Shown here: in pieces, positions 54,001-64,000 of the stretch | How the letters are laid out: each line of letters opens with the position of its first letter | Position numbering within the stretch: position 1 is the first letter of the stretch | NCBI RefSeq assembly: GCF_033115175.1 | Contig: NC_084837.1 | Span: forward strand, 65,185,266-65,249,265 | Length of the DNA stretch: 64,000 nt | DNA from: Lepus europaeus | Taxonomy: Eukaryota > Chordata > Mammalia > Lagomorpha > Leporidae | Reading direction: 5' to 3' | Translations under genes and position numbers: made by a program | The notes under the pieces: model-generated | What the model was told of the DNA's origin: nothing | The model's database searches: none | Seen by the model: only the letters and a program-made list of their open reading frames with translations

Positions 54001-57000
54001 GAGTCCACCCTGGCATCCTCAATGGAATGACGAGAGCCCACAAGTGCAGGAGAATAAATCTCTTAAAGACAGAAGAGGATGGTGTGATTTCCTGTTCTAG
54101 AACTAAACTACTGGTCTGGTGTAGGCGATTTCCTGGAAACTGAGAAACGGAAACACAGAGAAAGCAAGGAAGAAACACGTTCAGACGAGTGTGCAGAGCG
54201 AACCAGGCCGCCCAGCTTGCTCTTGGGGACCCTGAGGGCAGGAGGTGCAGAAAAATTCCCCAGGTGTCCCTAATTATGCGAGAAGCTGCCTCCACTGAGG
54301 GCCCCGCTCCACCCGCTCAGTGCATTTGCCACAACCTCCCAGGGCAGAAGCCACTTGCTCCGGGTCTAAGTCTAAGCTCAGCTCCACTTGGAAAAGGATC
54401 TTGAGATGTTGTTGGCTTCGGTGAGAGTGGGCCCAGAAAGGTGCGAGTCAGATTTAGTGCATCTCTGGTCTACTGACCCCCAGGGTGCTGTCCACGCTGG
54501 GTGGTCGGAGGCCCCCCGGAGGGTAACTCAGTCCCCTCAAGTCCCCAGGAGACCCTGGGCAGCTCTGCAGCAAATGCCGCCAGTGCATCCTCGTGGCCCC
54601 CGCCACGTCAGTGCCCATCGGTCCTGTTTTCACATCATAGACTCTGTGTCTCTGAGGTGCTCTCGGCCAACAGAGCAGTCTCAGCCCACGTGTGGGGCAA
54701 GCCAGAAGTGCCAGGGAGGCGACATCCCTGAGGCACCGCCCTTAACTCTTAGTTGGTGGATAATTACCCTGTGTGCTTGCCTTTCTGGTGCAATAAACTG
54801 GTGGTGGTGTCATCTTGCACTTGACACTGAATCCGTAGTGGGGTTGTCAGATTCAGCAAATAAAAATGCAAGGCCCTTTAATTTTAATTTTAGAGAAACA
54901 ACAAAGAATATGGAACATATGGCTTCCTCCCCTTCCAGGCTCACTTCCTCACTCTCCTACTATGTATTTCTTGGGGTTCCTCCCACAGAAACCACCTGCA
55001 CTGGAATCCTACCGCAGGGTCTGTTTCCAGGGCCTCCGTAGCTGCGGAGTTGGTGGGATGGGGAACGATACTGCTGGACTGTGATCAACAACTGTCCCTC
55101 TTCTGGGCATGCCTTTTTTTTTTTTTTTTTTTTTTTTTGATAGGCAGAGTGGACAGTGAGAGAGAGAGAAAAGTCTTCCTTTGCCGTTGGTTCACCCTCC
55201 AATGGCCACTGCAGCCAGCGCACCTCACTGATCCGAAGCCAGGAGCCAGGTGCTTCTCCTGGTCTCCCATGCGGGTGCAGGGCCCAAGCACTTGGGCCAT
55301 CCTCCACTGCACTCCCTGGCCACAGCAGAGAGCTGGCCTGGAAGAGGGGCAACTGGGACAGAATCCGGCGTCCCGACTGGGTCTAGAACCCAGTGTGCTG
55401 GCACCGCAGGTGGAGGATTAGCCTGTTGAGCTGCGGCTCCGGCCTGGGCATGCCTTTCTCAGCTTTAGGGTTCTGGAGCCTCTCAGGGTCTGCCCCGAAG
55501 ACCCATGCGAAGCACAGACACCCACTCATCCACACTCCCAGCAACCAGGCAGCCCTCCAGGCCCCTGCCCCCTGACTTCCTCACTTCCTCCCGCTCAGGT
55601 CCTGCCCCTGCCAACTCCTGCTCTGGCCCCGCCCCGCCCCTGCTTATGGCCCACTTTGCTTGATTTCCAGGTGGTGGATTCCAGTGATTGGCCCCCCTCA
55701 ATTTCCGGGAATGCATCTACACCTGGCCAACTTAACCTTCCCCCTGGCCTTCCGGGCTGGGCTTAGAGGCCCCTCGGAGTCATCCTCTGGCCCTGCTTGC
55801 CCCACAGCGGATGGATTCGGAAATGAACACTTGGCCTTACACCAGCCTGGCTGTCTAGCTGGTCTTCCAATTAAAAAAAAAAATGCAGTATTAAACAAAC
55901 ACAGTGAAATTAATCACCAGGAGAGTCTACAAAGGTGGCAGGTTGATTCTGGGGGAGGCAGGGGTGAAGAACTCGTCCATCAACATGAACACCTTGTGGC
56001 GGGAGCTCGTTGGCCTGCAGGCTGTAAGGACATCCCGACCAGCACCTCCCTGCGGAACCGCCCCCTGGCTCCCGGGACTTGGGCTCTGAGGGGGGCTGCT
56101 CCGTAGTACCTTCTTGGTACTTGTAGTTCTCAGTGACGTCATCCCGCTCGTCGCTCTGGATGCCCTTGGTGCTGATAAAGCTGCCCACGGCGTTCGTGTT
56201 GCGGTGCAGTTTCTGCTCTTTCCCACCGTAGACCAGCCAGGACACGCAGTCGGCGTTCACCATGGAAAACGCAAACGGCGTGTCGTACTTCAGGTCCACT
56301 TCCCCTTCCTTGATGGCCTTGACGGAGGCGGGCCCGCAGCAGTAGAGGCCTGAGGAGAGCCGGAGAGGGGGCGGCGGGTTGCAGGGGGGGGGGGGCGCAC
56401 TCTGTGGGGGCGGGGCGGGTCCTGCCTGCCTTCCCGTGCACTCACCATTGCTGGTCTCCTGAGGTGTGGCGTCCAGCAGCTGCCAGCCCCCGTAGCCAGG
56501 AGGGAGGTCCCTGCGAGCCATCCAGCATTCGTTCCACACGTGGAAATTCCTGGGGGAGCGGTCAGAGGAGCCTGTCAGGCGAGGCTGAGGGAGAGGTTGC
56601 ACCACCCAGTTCATTTGTTTTTACTTATTTGAAAGGCAGAGCGACAGGGAGAGAAAGAGACAGCGTGGGAGGGAGACAGAGACAGGTCTTCTGTCTGCTG
56701 GTTCACTCCCCAAATGCCAGCAGCGAGCCAGGGCTGGGCCCGGCGGGAGTCAGGAACCAGGAACTCCATCTGGGTCTCTGAGGTAAGGACTCACGTATGC
56801 GAGCCATCGCCCGTTCCTCCCAGGGCGCACACTACCGGGAAGCTGGACAGGAAGCAGAGTAGTCAGGACTCGAACCAGGCACTCTGCTATGGCGCCCCAA
56901 CTTAACCACTGGGCCAAATGCCCACCCGCGAACTGTTAGATGGAAAGACAGACTCAGCCCACAACGGGGCATGAGAGCTGTAGGGGTGGATGGACAGTGA

Positions 57001-57099
57001 TGGGTCTTCCTCCTGGCAGCTCCTGTTCCTCACCCAGAAAAGCGTTGCCCTCTGCTGACTGTGTAAATAGAGAGCAAGGCTTCCAGAGTCTATAGAACC

Positions 57100-57130
<31 letters not shown>

Positions 57131-57626
57131 TTCACTCGCCCTCAGAGAGAGCCTTGTGGCCCTTTTCCTGTGTGTGTTATTGCCAACTCCAAACGCTTTG
57201 CCTCCAGAGTTAAGATTTGGCGCCCCCCTGTGCTCAGACGCCAAGGCTGAACACTAGATAGAGGTGATGAAGAGGTGAACTCAACGCAGGGCGGAGAGCT
57301 CTTAGGGTGCAAGGATCCTAACCCCCAAATTACTGTCTTGCCCAGCTGCCTCCCAGCCTTCTGTTGGAGACGAAAGCCCAGGGGTTGGCGAGTGGTGGAG
57401 GGATGGGGCGGGCGGCAGCCTGTGGCCCCTGCTCAGGAGGTGGACTTGGACGGGCAGCACTGGGGGTGGGCTGGGAGGGCCTCTCACCAGATGCTGTCCT
57501 TCTTCTTGTTCTCCAGGATTCTGCCTGTGCTGTCGTAATACTCGTCTATGACCAGGTTTCCATCGGTGTCGTGGCCAGAGTCAAAGTTGGTGATCACGCG
57601 GGTGGGGATCCCCAGGCACCGCATCA
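50881..57626 (-). CDS. TGM5: TGM5, transglutaminase 5, coding exons 7-13 (5' part outside window)
   Basis: Minus-strand exons in transcript order are 57488-57626, 56446-56549, 56110-56349, 53290-53655, 52672-52832, 51561-51694 and 50881-51034. Transglutaminase 5 forms calcium-dependent epsilon-(gamma-glutamyl)lysine cross-links in epidermal proteins during cornified-envelope formation. Visible family marks are [15 protein letters not shown], the catalytic-His motif [10 protein letters not shown] and the catalytic-Asp motif [29 protein letters not shown], the two C-terminal beta-barrels and the terminal VDFGL follow. The residues seen resemble human TGM5 far more than TGM7 or EPB42. Exon 6 with GQCW must lie beyond position 64000, making intron 6 longer than 6.3 kb. 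Loss of TGM5 in humans causes acral peeling skin syndrome. Confidence 0.95.
51198..51537 (+). mobile_element. C-type SINE with (CAA)n tail, plus strand
   Basis: It runs from ggtgctagatgctggagcac to ctttcaaaaaaataaacctt and a (CAA)n tract (about 51518-51537). It ends about 24 bases before the TGM5 exon 12 splice donor region. Confidence 0.8.
51561..51694 (-). CDS. TGM5: TGM5 exon 12
   Basis: The acceptor is attctctgttcag. The exon encodes [20 protein letters not shown] then [20 protein letters not shown] and QQRV plus two bases. The donor is tcct|gtaagc. Confidence 0.93.
52672..52832 (-). CDS. TGM5: TGM5 exon 11
   Basis: The acceptor is tctccctag. The exon encodes (V)[19 protein letters not shown] then [20 protein letters not shown] and [14 protein letters not shown]. 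The donor is taat|gtaggc. Confidence 0.95.
53096..53175. repeat. Poly-G and purine-rich tract
   Basis: A run of about 11 G (near 53105-53115) is followed by an AGGAGG-rich stretch in TGM5 intron 10. A second G run lies at about 56385-56395. Confidence 0.85.
53290..53655 (-). CDS. TGM5: TGM5 exon 10
   Basis: The acceptor is tgccctccag. The exon encodes (G)[19 protein letters not shown], a Pro/Ser-rich linker ([17 protein letters not shown]), then [20 protein letters not shown] through [15 protein letters not shown] plus one base. The donor is gaag|gtatgg. It is longer than EPB42 exon 10 (366 versus 300 bases), partly because of the linker. Confidence 0.94.
55117..55443 (-). mobile_element. 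Young CSINE, minus strand, with target duplication
   Basis: A T-tail of about 24 runs into gataggcagagtggacagtg and ends gagctgcggctccggc. Direct repeats ctgggcatgccttt lie at 55103-55116 and 55444-55457. Confidence 0.93.
56110..56349 (-). CDS. TGM5: TGM5 exon 9
   Basis: The acceptor is gctctcctcag. The exon encodes (G)[19 protein letters not shown] through [20 protein letters not shown] and [11 protein letters not shown] plus one base. The donor is gaag|gtacta. Confidence 0.95.
56446..56549 (-). CDS. TGM5: TGM5 exon 8 (catalytic His and Asp)
   Basis: The acceptor is cgctcccccag. The exon encodes (W)[19 protein letters not shown] then [15 protein letters not shown] plus one base. The His of NFHVW and the Asp of LLDATP, 23 residues apart, are the catalytic pair. 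The donor is aatg|gtgagt. Confidence 0.95.
56612..56925 (-). mobile_element. Old SINE, minus strand
   Basis: It runs from catttgtttttacttatttg to actgggccaaatgcccaccc. It lies about 60 bases upstream of TGM5 exon 8 in transcript direction. Confidence 0.75.
57101..57127. repeat. Poly-A tract
   Basis: About 27 A lie in TGM5 intron 7 without a recognisable SINE body. Confidence 0.9.
57488..57626 (-). CDS. TGM5: TGM5 exon 7
   Basis: The acceptor is gccctgtctgcag. The exon encodes (V)[19 protein letters not shown] then [20 protein letters not shown] and KKKDSI plus two bases. The donor is atctg|gtgaga. Confidence 0.95.
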
Positions 57627-58794
57627 CTGCAGACAGGGCAGGAAAACTCACCCAGGGGCTGCGGGCTCGGGAGCGCTGTGGACTCCTGGCCCGCAGGCCC
57701 CGGCTCTAGGGAAGTCATTCATTCTGCCTCTGAGGGACCAGGCGGGAGCTGCCTGGGCAGTGGGTTGATGACATGTCCCGCCTCCCTCCCCACTTCCTGA
57801 GTCCACAGGAAAAACTGCACAAAGGTTAGAGTGCTGGCTGCTCAGGCAAGCACAGCCGGATGGACAGAAGGAGCCAACAGACAATGTAGCGAGTCGTGGA
57901 CTCATTGCTTCTCCTGCTGACACCGACAGGGCGGGATTGGCACGCCTCCTCTGCGGGCAAGACTCACAGGCCTGGCTCAGTCAGCCTCACTTCTCTCCTG
58001 ACCGGAAATCTCCATCTTCAAACCAAGCAGCTGGATAATGTTCTGTGACTGGAAGTGCCCCTTCCCCTGGATGTGTGATCATGGAAAGCTTCACAGATAG
58101 AGCCAGGCAGGGAAGCAGGCTGTGTCACAAACACTTGGGGAAGTGAGAGCGCGCCCCTGGGAGGCCACCCTGGACAGGACACCAAGGGCTGCCTACCCCC
58201 GAGGGGTGGCCATTCCCTCTGCCAGCCAGCTTCTCAGCATCCCCAGCCCAGCCCACAGCCACCTGCCCTGGAGATCCCTTCACACTCAAGGCCAGCAGTG
58301 ATGACCCACCCAGTTCAACAATGGTCTTTGTCCCGAGGCCTACCAGCCAGGCAGAGTGTGAAATGTTTCACCTACATCATCCTCAGGACAGCACCACGTG
58401 GTAGCTGCTGTTAGGATCCCCATTGTGAAGACCGTGGATAAGAAAGATAAGAAGACAGAGGACAAGAAACGTCACACAGTGGGCAAGGAGCGGAGCTGTC
58501 ACCAACTCCTGAGCTGAGCTTGTACTCGATACTGAGCCTGCTTCTCAGCATCACACAGGTCAGCATCTAGTATTTGCAGCTAATTGTGCATCGCATGAAT
58601 TTCCCCGTGTTATCAAATATTTGTCCAAAGCGATTTCTAGTGGTGGTTATTTTTAGGCATTTTGTTGGTTTCCAGTTTTTCTCCTGGTGTAGGTAATGCT
58701 GTGATGAATAAATATCTTTGTAGATCAATTCTTCCCCACCCCCTGCTACAGATTACAAGAGGTAAAATGACTAAGTCACAAATATAGATATTTC

Positions 58795-59100
58795 CAGGGC
58801 CAGAATTGTGGTGTAGCCAGTTAAGCCAACGCCTATGACACGGGCATCCCAAATGAGTACCGGTTCAAATCTGGCTGCTCCACTTCCTATCTAGTTCCTC
58901 ACTAATGCTCCTGGGAAAGATGCCCAAGTACTTGAGCCCCTGCTACCTATGTGAGAGACCCTGATGGAGTTCAGGGTCCTGACTTCAGCCTGACCCAGTC
59001 CTGGCCATTGTGAGGACTTGGGGAGTAGAACTAGCAGATGGAAGATCTGTCTCCCCCTCTCTCTGTAAATCTGCCTTTAAAATAAATAATCTTAAATATG
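58795..59100 (+). mobile_element. C-type SINE, plus strand, with target duplication
   Basis: It runs from cagggccagaattgtggtgt to tttaaaataaataatctt. Direct repeats tatagatatttc lie at 58783-58794 and 59101-59112. Confidence 0.88.
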
Positions 59101-59212
59101 TATAGATATTTCTAAGGGTTCTCACACAACCACTATCAGTTTTTTCTTAAATCAACTGAGTTACAATGTTTTTGTTTGTTTGTTTGTTTTTGTTTTTGTT
59201 TTTGTTTTTGGT

Positions 59213-59508
59213 TTTTTTTTTGGTGAAAGGCAGAGAGAGAGGGAGTGAGAGAGGGAGAGAGATCCCATCCACTGGCTCACTCCCCAACTGCCCACAAAGG
59301 CTGAGCTACACTGGCCTGAAACTTGGATCTAGGAACTCAATCCAGATCTCCCACATGAGTGGCAGGGACCCACGTATTTGAACCATCACCTGCTGCCTTC
59401 CAGAGTCTGCATTAGCAGGAAGCTGGAACAAGAGCCCGAGGCAGGCATTGAACCTAGGCACTCGGATATGGGATGTGGCTGTCTTAACCTGTAGGCCGAA
59501 CCCCTTTC
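59213..59508 (-). mobile_element. Old SINE, minus strand, with (TTTG)n tail
   Basis: A (TTTG)/(TTTTTG) tract (59168-59212) precedes tttttttggtgaaaggcaga. The right end is taggccgaacccc. Confidence 0.75.
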
Positions 59509-60863
59509 CTACTATTGTCCTTTTTAAATATTTGGACTTTCTAGTTTAAGTTTTTAATTGCTCATTGATTTAGTTGAGGTTCCTTCTGCACTTTGGCAGA
59601 AAGCTGCTCCGGGAGAGGGTGGCGAGGGAAGAGAGAGGCTCAGGGGGATGCCCCGAGCTCTGCCGTGAGAGGCAGGTTTGAACAGGGCTAAAGAACTAGG
59701 GCAGGCAGTGGGCAGAGCCGATGGATGACTTATGGGGAAGCGGTGACACAGGACTGCTGCAGAGGGAGGGTGAAGGCTTGAAAAGCTATCGCTGAAGAAA
59801 TATGAGCTGGGCGTGAGGCAAGAAAGAAGCATTGTGTGGGCACAGGGATGTTAAAAGTACAGTCAGAAGGGTGGGTGACAGGGTAGCGAGAGAATGTGCC
59901 CAGGACGGGTGAGCAGGGAGAGAGGGCAGGGAGCACCTCTCCCACCCTTCACCTTGATGGGTAAATTCAGGAATGGCTACTTGAAGTGTCTCCTGCTAAA
60001 TGTGACTTGGAGGTCACCGGTCTGGTAGCGCTTTGAAGGTCTTGGTTACACCAGAGTGCATGCATGTAACAAATTGTTTACAAGCCTGTCCTCCGCAGGG
60101 CAGGGACTGTGTGTTGCTCATCGTCAGTACTAACAATCCAGGCCAAGGCCTGCTTTGCAGGTGCTTGGTGCATCTTTGCTGGATGGCTGAATGTGAGCAG
60201 TCTTGGGAATCTTTGCCCACTCTGGGATTTGCAGTTTCAACACAGCTCTGTCGTAACGGCTGTGTGCTGTGTGTTGGGTACCAAGCTCGCTTGTCCACAG
60301 AGTGTAAATGTTGACAGTAATGGGTTTGCAATGCTGCTTTCTCACTGTTTTCTCATCACACCTTGGGAGAGGATGCATTTGGGGGACAGGCTGTTCCAGT
60401 GGGGCAGGATGAAGCCATAGAGGACCAAGTCGGGTCTCTTACACAGGGATGAGAGAACAAGGCTTTCACCTCAACATCGTGACGCTCAGATCTGTCTGCA
60501 TGTGTTTCCTGGAGCCTTATTCCCTCCGTCCTTCCATAAAGAGCTTGTCTCTTCTACAGCATCCATTCCCCTGGGCCTGGAACTCCTGAGTATGTACCTG
60601 AAGCCTATGTGGAAAACTCACTGTCACTAAACACAGCCTCAAGTGAACTTCCTGTCTTCCAACTTTCCCAGCCTCCCTTTCTTGTCAAGGTCATCACGGT
60701 GCCAAGCTCTGCACACACATAATCTCATGTAATCCTCTCCACAGCCCTCCGATTATCCATTTACAGATGAGACACCTGAAGCTCAGAGGGGCTGATACTG
60801 AGCAGCCTCCATAGAGCTGGGAGACCAGCTCTGGGGCTTGCGTGTTTGTGTGTGTGCATTTCT

Positions 60864-61180
60864 TTTTCTTTTTATAATTTATTTATTTGAAAGGCAGAGT
60901 TAGAGAGGGGGAGAGAAAGGATCTTCCATACACTGGTTCACTCCCCAAATGTTCACAAAGGCCAGCGCCGGGCTGACCGGAAGCCAGGAGCCAGGATCTT
61001 TCTCTGGGACTCCCACATGGGTAGCAGGGGCCAACCACTTGGGCCATCTTCTACTGCTTTTCCAGGCCACAGCAGAGAGCTGGATCAGAAGTGGAGCAGC
61101 CGAACTCGAACTGGTGCCCATATGGGATGCCAGCACTGCAGGCGGCAGCTTTACCCATTATGCCACAACCCCTCCCCTGA
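60864..61180 (-). mobile_element. C-type SINE, minus strand, with target duplication
   Basis: It runs from ttcttttt to gccacaacccctcccctga. Direct repeats tgtgtgcatttct lie at 60851-60863 and 61181-61193. Confidence 0.88.
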
Positions 61181-62158
61181 TGTGTGCATTTCTAAGGGTT
61201 GTCTGAGGGGTCTGAAGTGGTAGCCAAGGCCCCTTCATGAGGCACTGTCCCTATAGTCTAATTCTGTCCTCATAGAAGTCAGGCACTTGGGCCAACAGAG
61301 AAAAGACAGAAATTTCAGTCACGGTTGTGAATACAAACAATCAAAAAGTGGTTTTACAACACACAGCCTCTAATACAAATGTTTACTTCAAATATTTTAA
61401 GACTTTATACCCAACGTCTAGTTACAGAATACAAGGAACAGTAGTGCAAGGAGCCCCACTAGGGGTGCAGGACAATGGTCCTGGCATCTATGACAAAATC
61501 ACTCATTGAACACAGAGTGTTTTCTAGGCTACAAAGGACATTGTAAGCAGGCGCAATGCTTGGCTCTGGATTAGATTCTGGTTTGTACAGGAAAACACCA
61601 CAGTCTCACCCCTGCCACCCTTTGCCAGCAAAAGGTGAAGCATCCCAGTGAGGAACCACGGTGAAACCGACAGTGCCACATCACAGTGCCACGCCCTTGA
61701 TAGGATATGATGGACTAGCACTCCGCCTTGTGTTCCTCTTCCCCCAAACACACACTAGTCCAGTGAGAAAAATGCCAACAAACCCCACAGAGGGGCTTCC
61801 TGGAGGCAGATCCCAGCCCACCGCACAGCAGTCTTAGTGAGTAGAGGAGACAAGGCCACAGCTCAAGGAAGCAAAGGTGATGAGGATTTGCAGGCTTGAG
61901 AAGTCTGAAAGGGAGAGAGCTGAACAGGAAACAAATTCCAAGGATCTGCAGAGAGGCCCCTTCAAGTCTGGCTGAGCGATGATCTGTGTACACGTAGGGG
62001 TGAAATTCTAAGGAAGCCAGAAGAGGAGATGGAGCAGGGAGGCTTCGAGTACACAGGCTTTGGTAGAGAGTCCTCAGAAGTGGTGGCTTAACAGCGGGCT
62101 AAGTTAGCCTTAAAGACTGCTCTTTTTCTTTTTTTTAAATTTCTTGGCAGTCGTCTAC

Positions 62159-62474
62159 CTTTTTTTTTTTTTTAATTTATTTATTTACTCGAGAGGCAGA
62201 ATTACAGACAGAGAAAGGGAAAGACAGAAAGAAAAATCTTCCATCTGCTGGTTCACTCCCCAAATGGCCACAATGGCCAGAGCTGGGCTGATCCAAAGCC
62301 AGGAGCCAGGAGATTCTTCTGGGTCTCCCACGTGGATGCAGGGGCCCAAGGACTTAGGCCATCTTCTACTATTTTCTCAGGCCATCAGCAGGGAGCTGGA
62401 TCAGAAGTGGAACAGCCAGGATACGAACCTTCATGGGTGGTGGCTTTACCTATTACACCAGAATACTGGCCCCT
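62159..62474 (-). mobile_element. C-type SINE, minus strand
   Basis: A T-tail and aatttatttatttactcgag lead to caccagaatactggcccc. Confidence 0.82.
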
Positions 62475-62502
62475 CAAATAATTTCCTTTGAAAACTACCA
62501 AG

Positions 62503-63154
62503 TGGGGCTGCCACTATGGTGTAGCAGTCGAAGCTACTGCCTGCAACACCAGCATCTCATATGGGTTCTAGGTCCAGTCCTGGCTGCTCCACTTCCAATC
62601 CAGCCCCCTGGTAATGTGCCTGGGAAAGCAGAGGAAGATGGGCCAAGTCCTTGGGCCCCTGCACCCACTTGGGAGACCCAGATAGAACTCCTGGCTCCTG
62701 GCTTCAGCCTGGCCCAGCCCTGATGGTTATAGCCATTTAGGAAGTGAACCAGCGGATGGAAGATGCTGCCCTATCTCTACCCCTCCACCTCTTTGTCTCT
62801 ATAACTCTGAATTTCAAATAAATAAATCCTAAAAACAACAACAAAACAGGGCCAGTGTTGTGCTGGCATCCCATGTGGGCACTGGTTTGAGTCCCAGCTG
62901 CTCCTCTTTTAATCCAGCTCTCTGCTGTGGTCTGGGAAGGCAGTGGAAGATGGCCTAAGCCCTTGGATTCCTGTGCCCACCGGGGAGACCCAGAGGAGGC
63001 TCCTGGCTTGGGATCTGTCGAGCTCTGACTGTAGCAGCCATTTGGAGAGTGAGCCAGCAGATGGAGGACTTCCCTCTCTCTGCCTCTACCTCTGCCTCTC
63101 TGTGACTCTGCCTTTCAAATAGGTAGATAAATCTTAAAAAAAAAAAACAAAAAA
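62503..63154 (+). mobile_element. Tandem pair of C-type SINEs within one target duplication
   Basis: The first copy (62503-62848) ends in aaataaataaatcc and an AAC-rich tail. The second (62849-63154) has part of its head missing and its own A-tail. One direct repeat, aaaactaccaag, flanks the pair (62491-62502 and 63155-63166); no separate duplication surrounds either copy. Confidence 0.8.
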
Positions 63155-63351
63155 AAAACTACCAAGCATGTAAAGAAACAGGAAAATATGACCCATAACT
63201 TGGAGAAAAATTAATCAATACTGCTAGATCCAGAAATGGACAGGACATAAAGGAGCTATTTTAAATATTATAAGCATGTTCAATAGGAGACAGAAGAAAA
63301 TATGAACATAAAGAGATGAGAAATGGAAGATAGAAAAAAGACCCGGGGGGA

Positions 63352-64000
63352 AGGATGTTAGGCCTAGTGGTTAAGATGCTGTATCAGAGTGCTTGGGTTT
63401 GAGGCCTGGCACCAATTCCAGCCTCCTGCTAGTGCGTACCCTGGGAGGCAGCAGGTGATGGCTCAAGTCGTTGTGTCCCTGCCATCTACACAGGAGACCT
63501 GGATTGAGTTCCACGATCCCAACTTTGTGCCAGTTCTGTCCCAGCCATTATGAGCATGTGGGGAGTGAACCAGCAGATGAGAGTTCTATCTAGGCTGGCG
63601 CCGTGGCTCACTAGGCTAATCCTCCGCCTGCAGTGCCGGCACACCAGGTTCTAGTCCTGGTTGGGGCACTGGATTCTGTCCCGGTTGCTCCTCTTCCAGG
63701 CCAGCTCTCTGCTATGTCCCCGGGAAGGCAGTGGAGGATGGCCCAAGTGCTTGGGCCCTGCACCCGCATGGGAGACCAGGAGGAAGCACCTGGCGTCTGG
63801 CTTCGGATTGGCGCAGGGCGCCGGCCGTAGCAGCCATTTGAGGGGTGAACCAACAGAAGGAAGACCTTTCTCTCTCTCTCTCTCTCTCTCACTGTCTAAC
63901 TCTGCCTGTCAAAAAAAAAAAAAAAAAAAAAAGAGAGAGAGAGAGAGAGAGTTCTATCTGTCATTCTTTCCCTCCCTTTTGAATGAATTAGTAAGTAAAT
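63352..64000 (+). mobile_element. Old SINE, plus strand, split by a CSINE (runs off the edge)
   Basis: The first part runs from gatgttaggcctagtggtta to 63591. It resumes at 63947 (gagagttctatct) and continues to an AAT-rich tail at the window edge. Confidence 0.8.
63592..63946 (+). mobile_element. Young CSINE nested in an older SINE
   Basis: It runs from aggctggcgccgtggctcac to tgtc, about 22 A and a GA tract. The target duplication gagagttctatct occurs at 63579-63591 and 63947-63959. The GA repeat looks like expansion at the tail and duplication junction. Confidence 0.9.

Larger units (their letters stand above)
57627..64000 (-). other. TGM5 intron 6 (partial)
   Basis: No exon was found here on either strand; in particular there is no GQCW-encoding sequence. 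Repeats include SINEs at 58795-59100, 59213-59508, 60864-61180, 62159-62474, 62503-63154 and 63352-64000. An old L1-like scrap lies at about 58590-58795, and MIR-like stretches at about 58345-58510 and 60690-60830. The unique parts 57627-58344, 59510-60690 and 61200-62140 hold nothing I recognise. Confidence 0.6.

Noticed and set aside
54388-55041. 217-residue plus-strand open frame in TGM5 intron 9
   Set aside because: It shows no recognised domain, has mixed low-complexity composition and lies in GC-rich intron sequence; chance is the simplest reading.

Overview
This is a vertebrate nuclear window, almost certainly from a rabbit or another lagomorph. It is packed with lagomorph tRNA-derived C-type SINEs (about 45 recognisable copies), some of the young CSINE type with GC-rich heads and long A-tails. 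It also carries the 3' end of a lagomorph-type L1. All genes are intron-containing, and their products are closest to the human proteins I remember. Gene order and strands match human 15q15.2: TMEM62 (+), CCNDBP1 (+), EPB42 (-), TGM5 (-).

Layout. 1-6.3 kb: the last two coding exons and 3'UTR of TMEM62; earlier exons lie upstream of the window. 6.6-19.3 kb: complete CCNDBP1 (GCIP), 11 coding exons giving 360 codons, with a CpG-island promoter only about 0.35 kb after the TMEM62 polyadenylation signal. 19.3-21.0 kb: a tail-to-tail intergenic stretch filled with SINEs. 21.0-40.4 kb: complete EPB42 (erythrocyte band 4.2) on the minus strand, 13 coding exons giving 691 codons. 50.3-57.6 kb: coding exons 7-13 of TGM5 on the minus strand. 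57.6-64 kb: TGM5 intron 6; exon 6 with the active-site cysteine must lie beyond the right edge.

How the genes relate. EPB42 and TGM5 are tandem paralogues of the transglutaminase family with nearly the same exon plan. TGM5 keeps the catalytic His and Asp visible here. EPB42 has lost all three triad residues (Ala268, Gln327, Tyr350) and serves as a membrane-skeleton structural protein. TMEM62 and CCNDBP1 are unrelated neighbours held by conserved synteny.

I found no undescribed system. The most informative local signals concern retroelements: an L1 insertion that duplicated the branch-site region of CCNDBP1 exon 7, a SINE pair sharing one target duplication, a SINE with a probable 3' transduction, and a truncated retroviral fossil with a tRNA-His primer site and a triplicated leader. 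In the host genes, an EPB42 exon 1 extension appears to have lost its isoform-1 splice donor beside a CCA microsatellite. Exon borders were set by reading splice signals, phase and remembered human protein sequence; no alignment was run.
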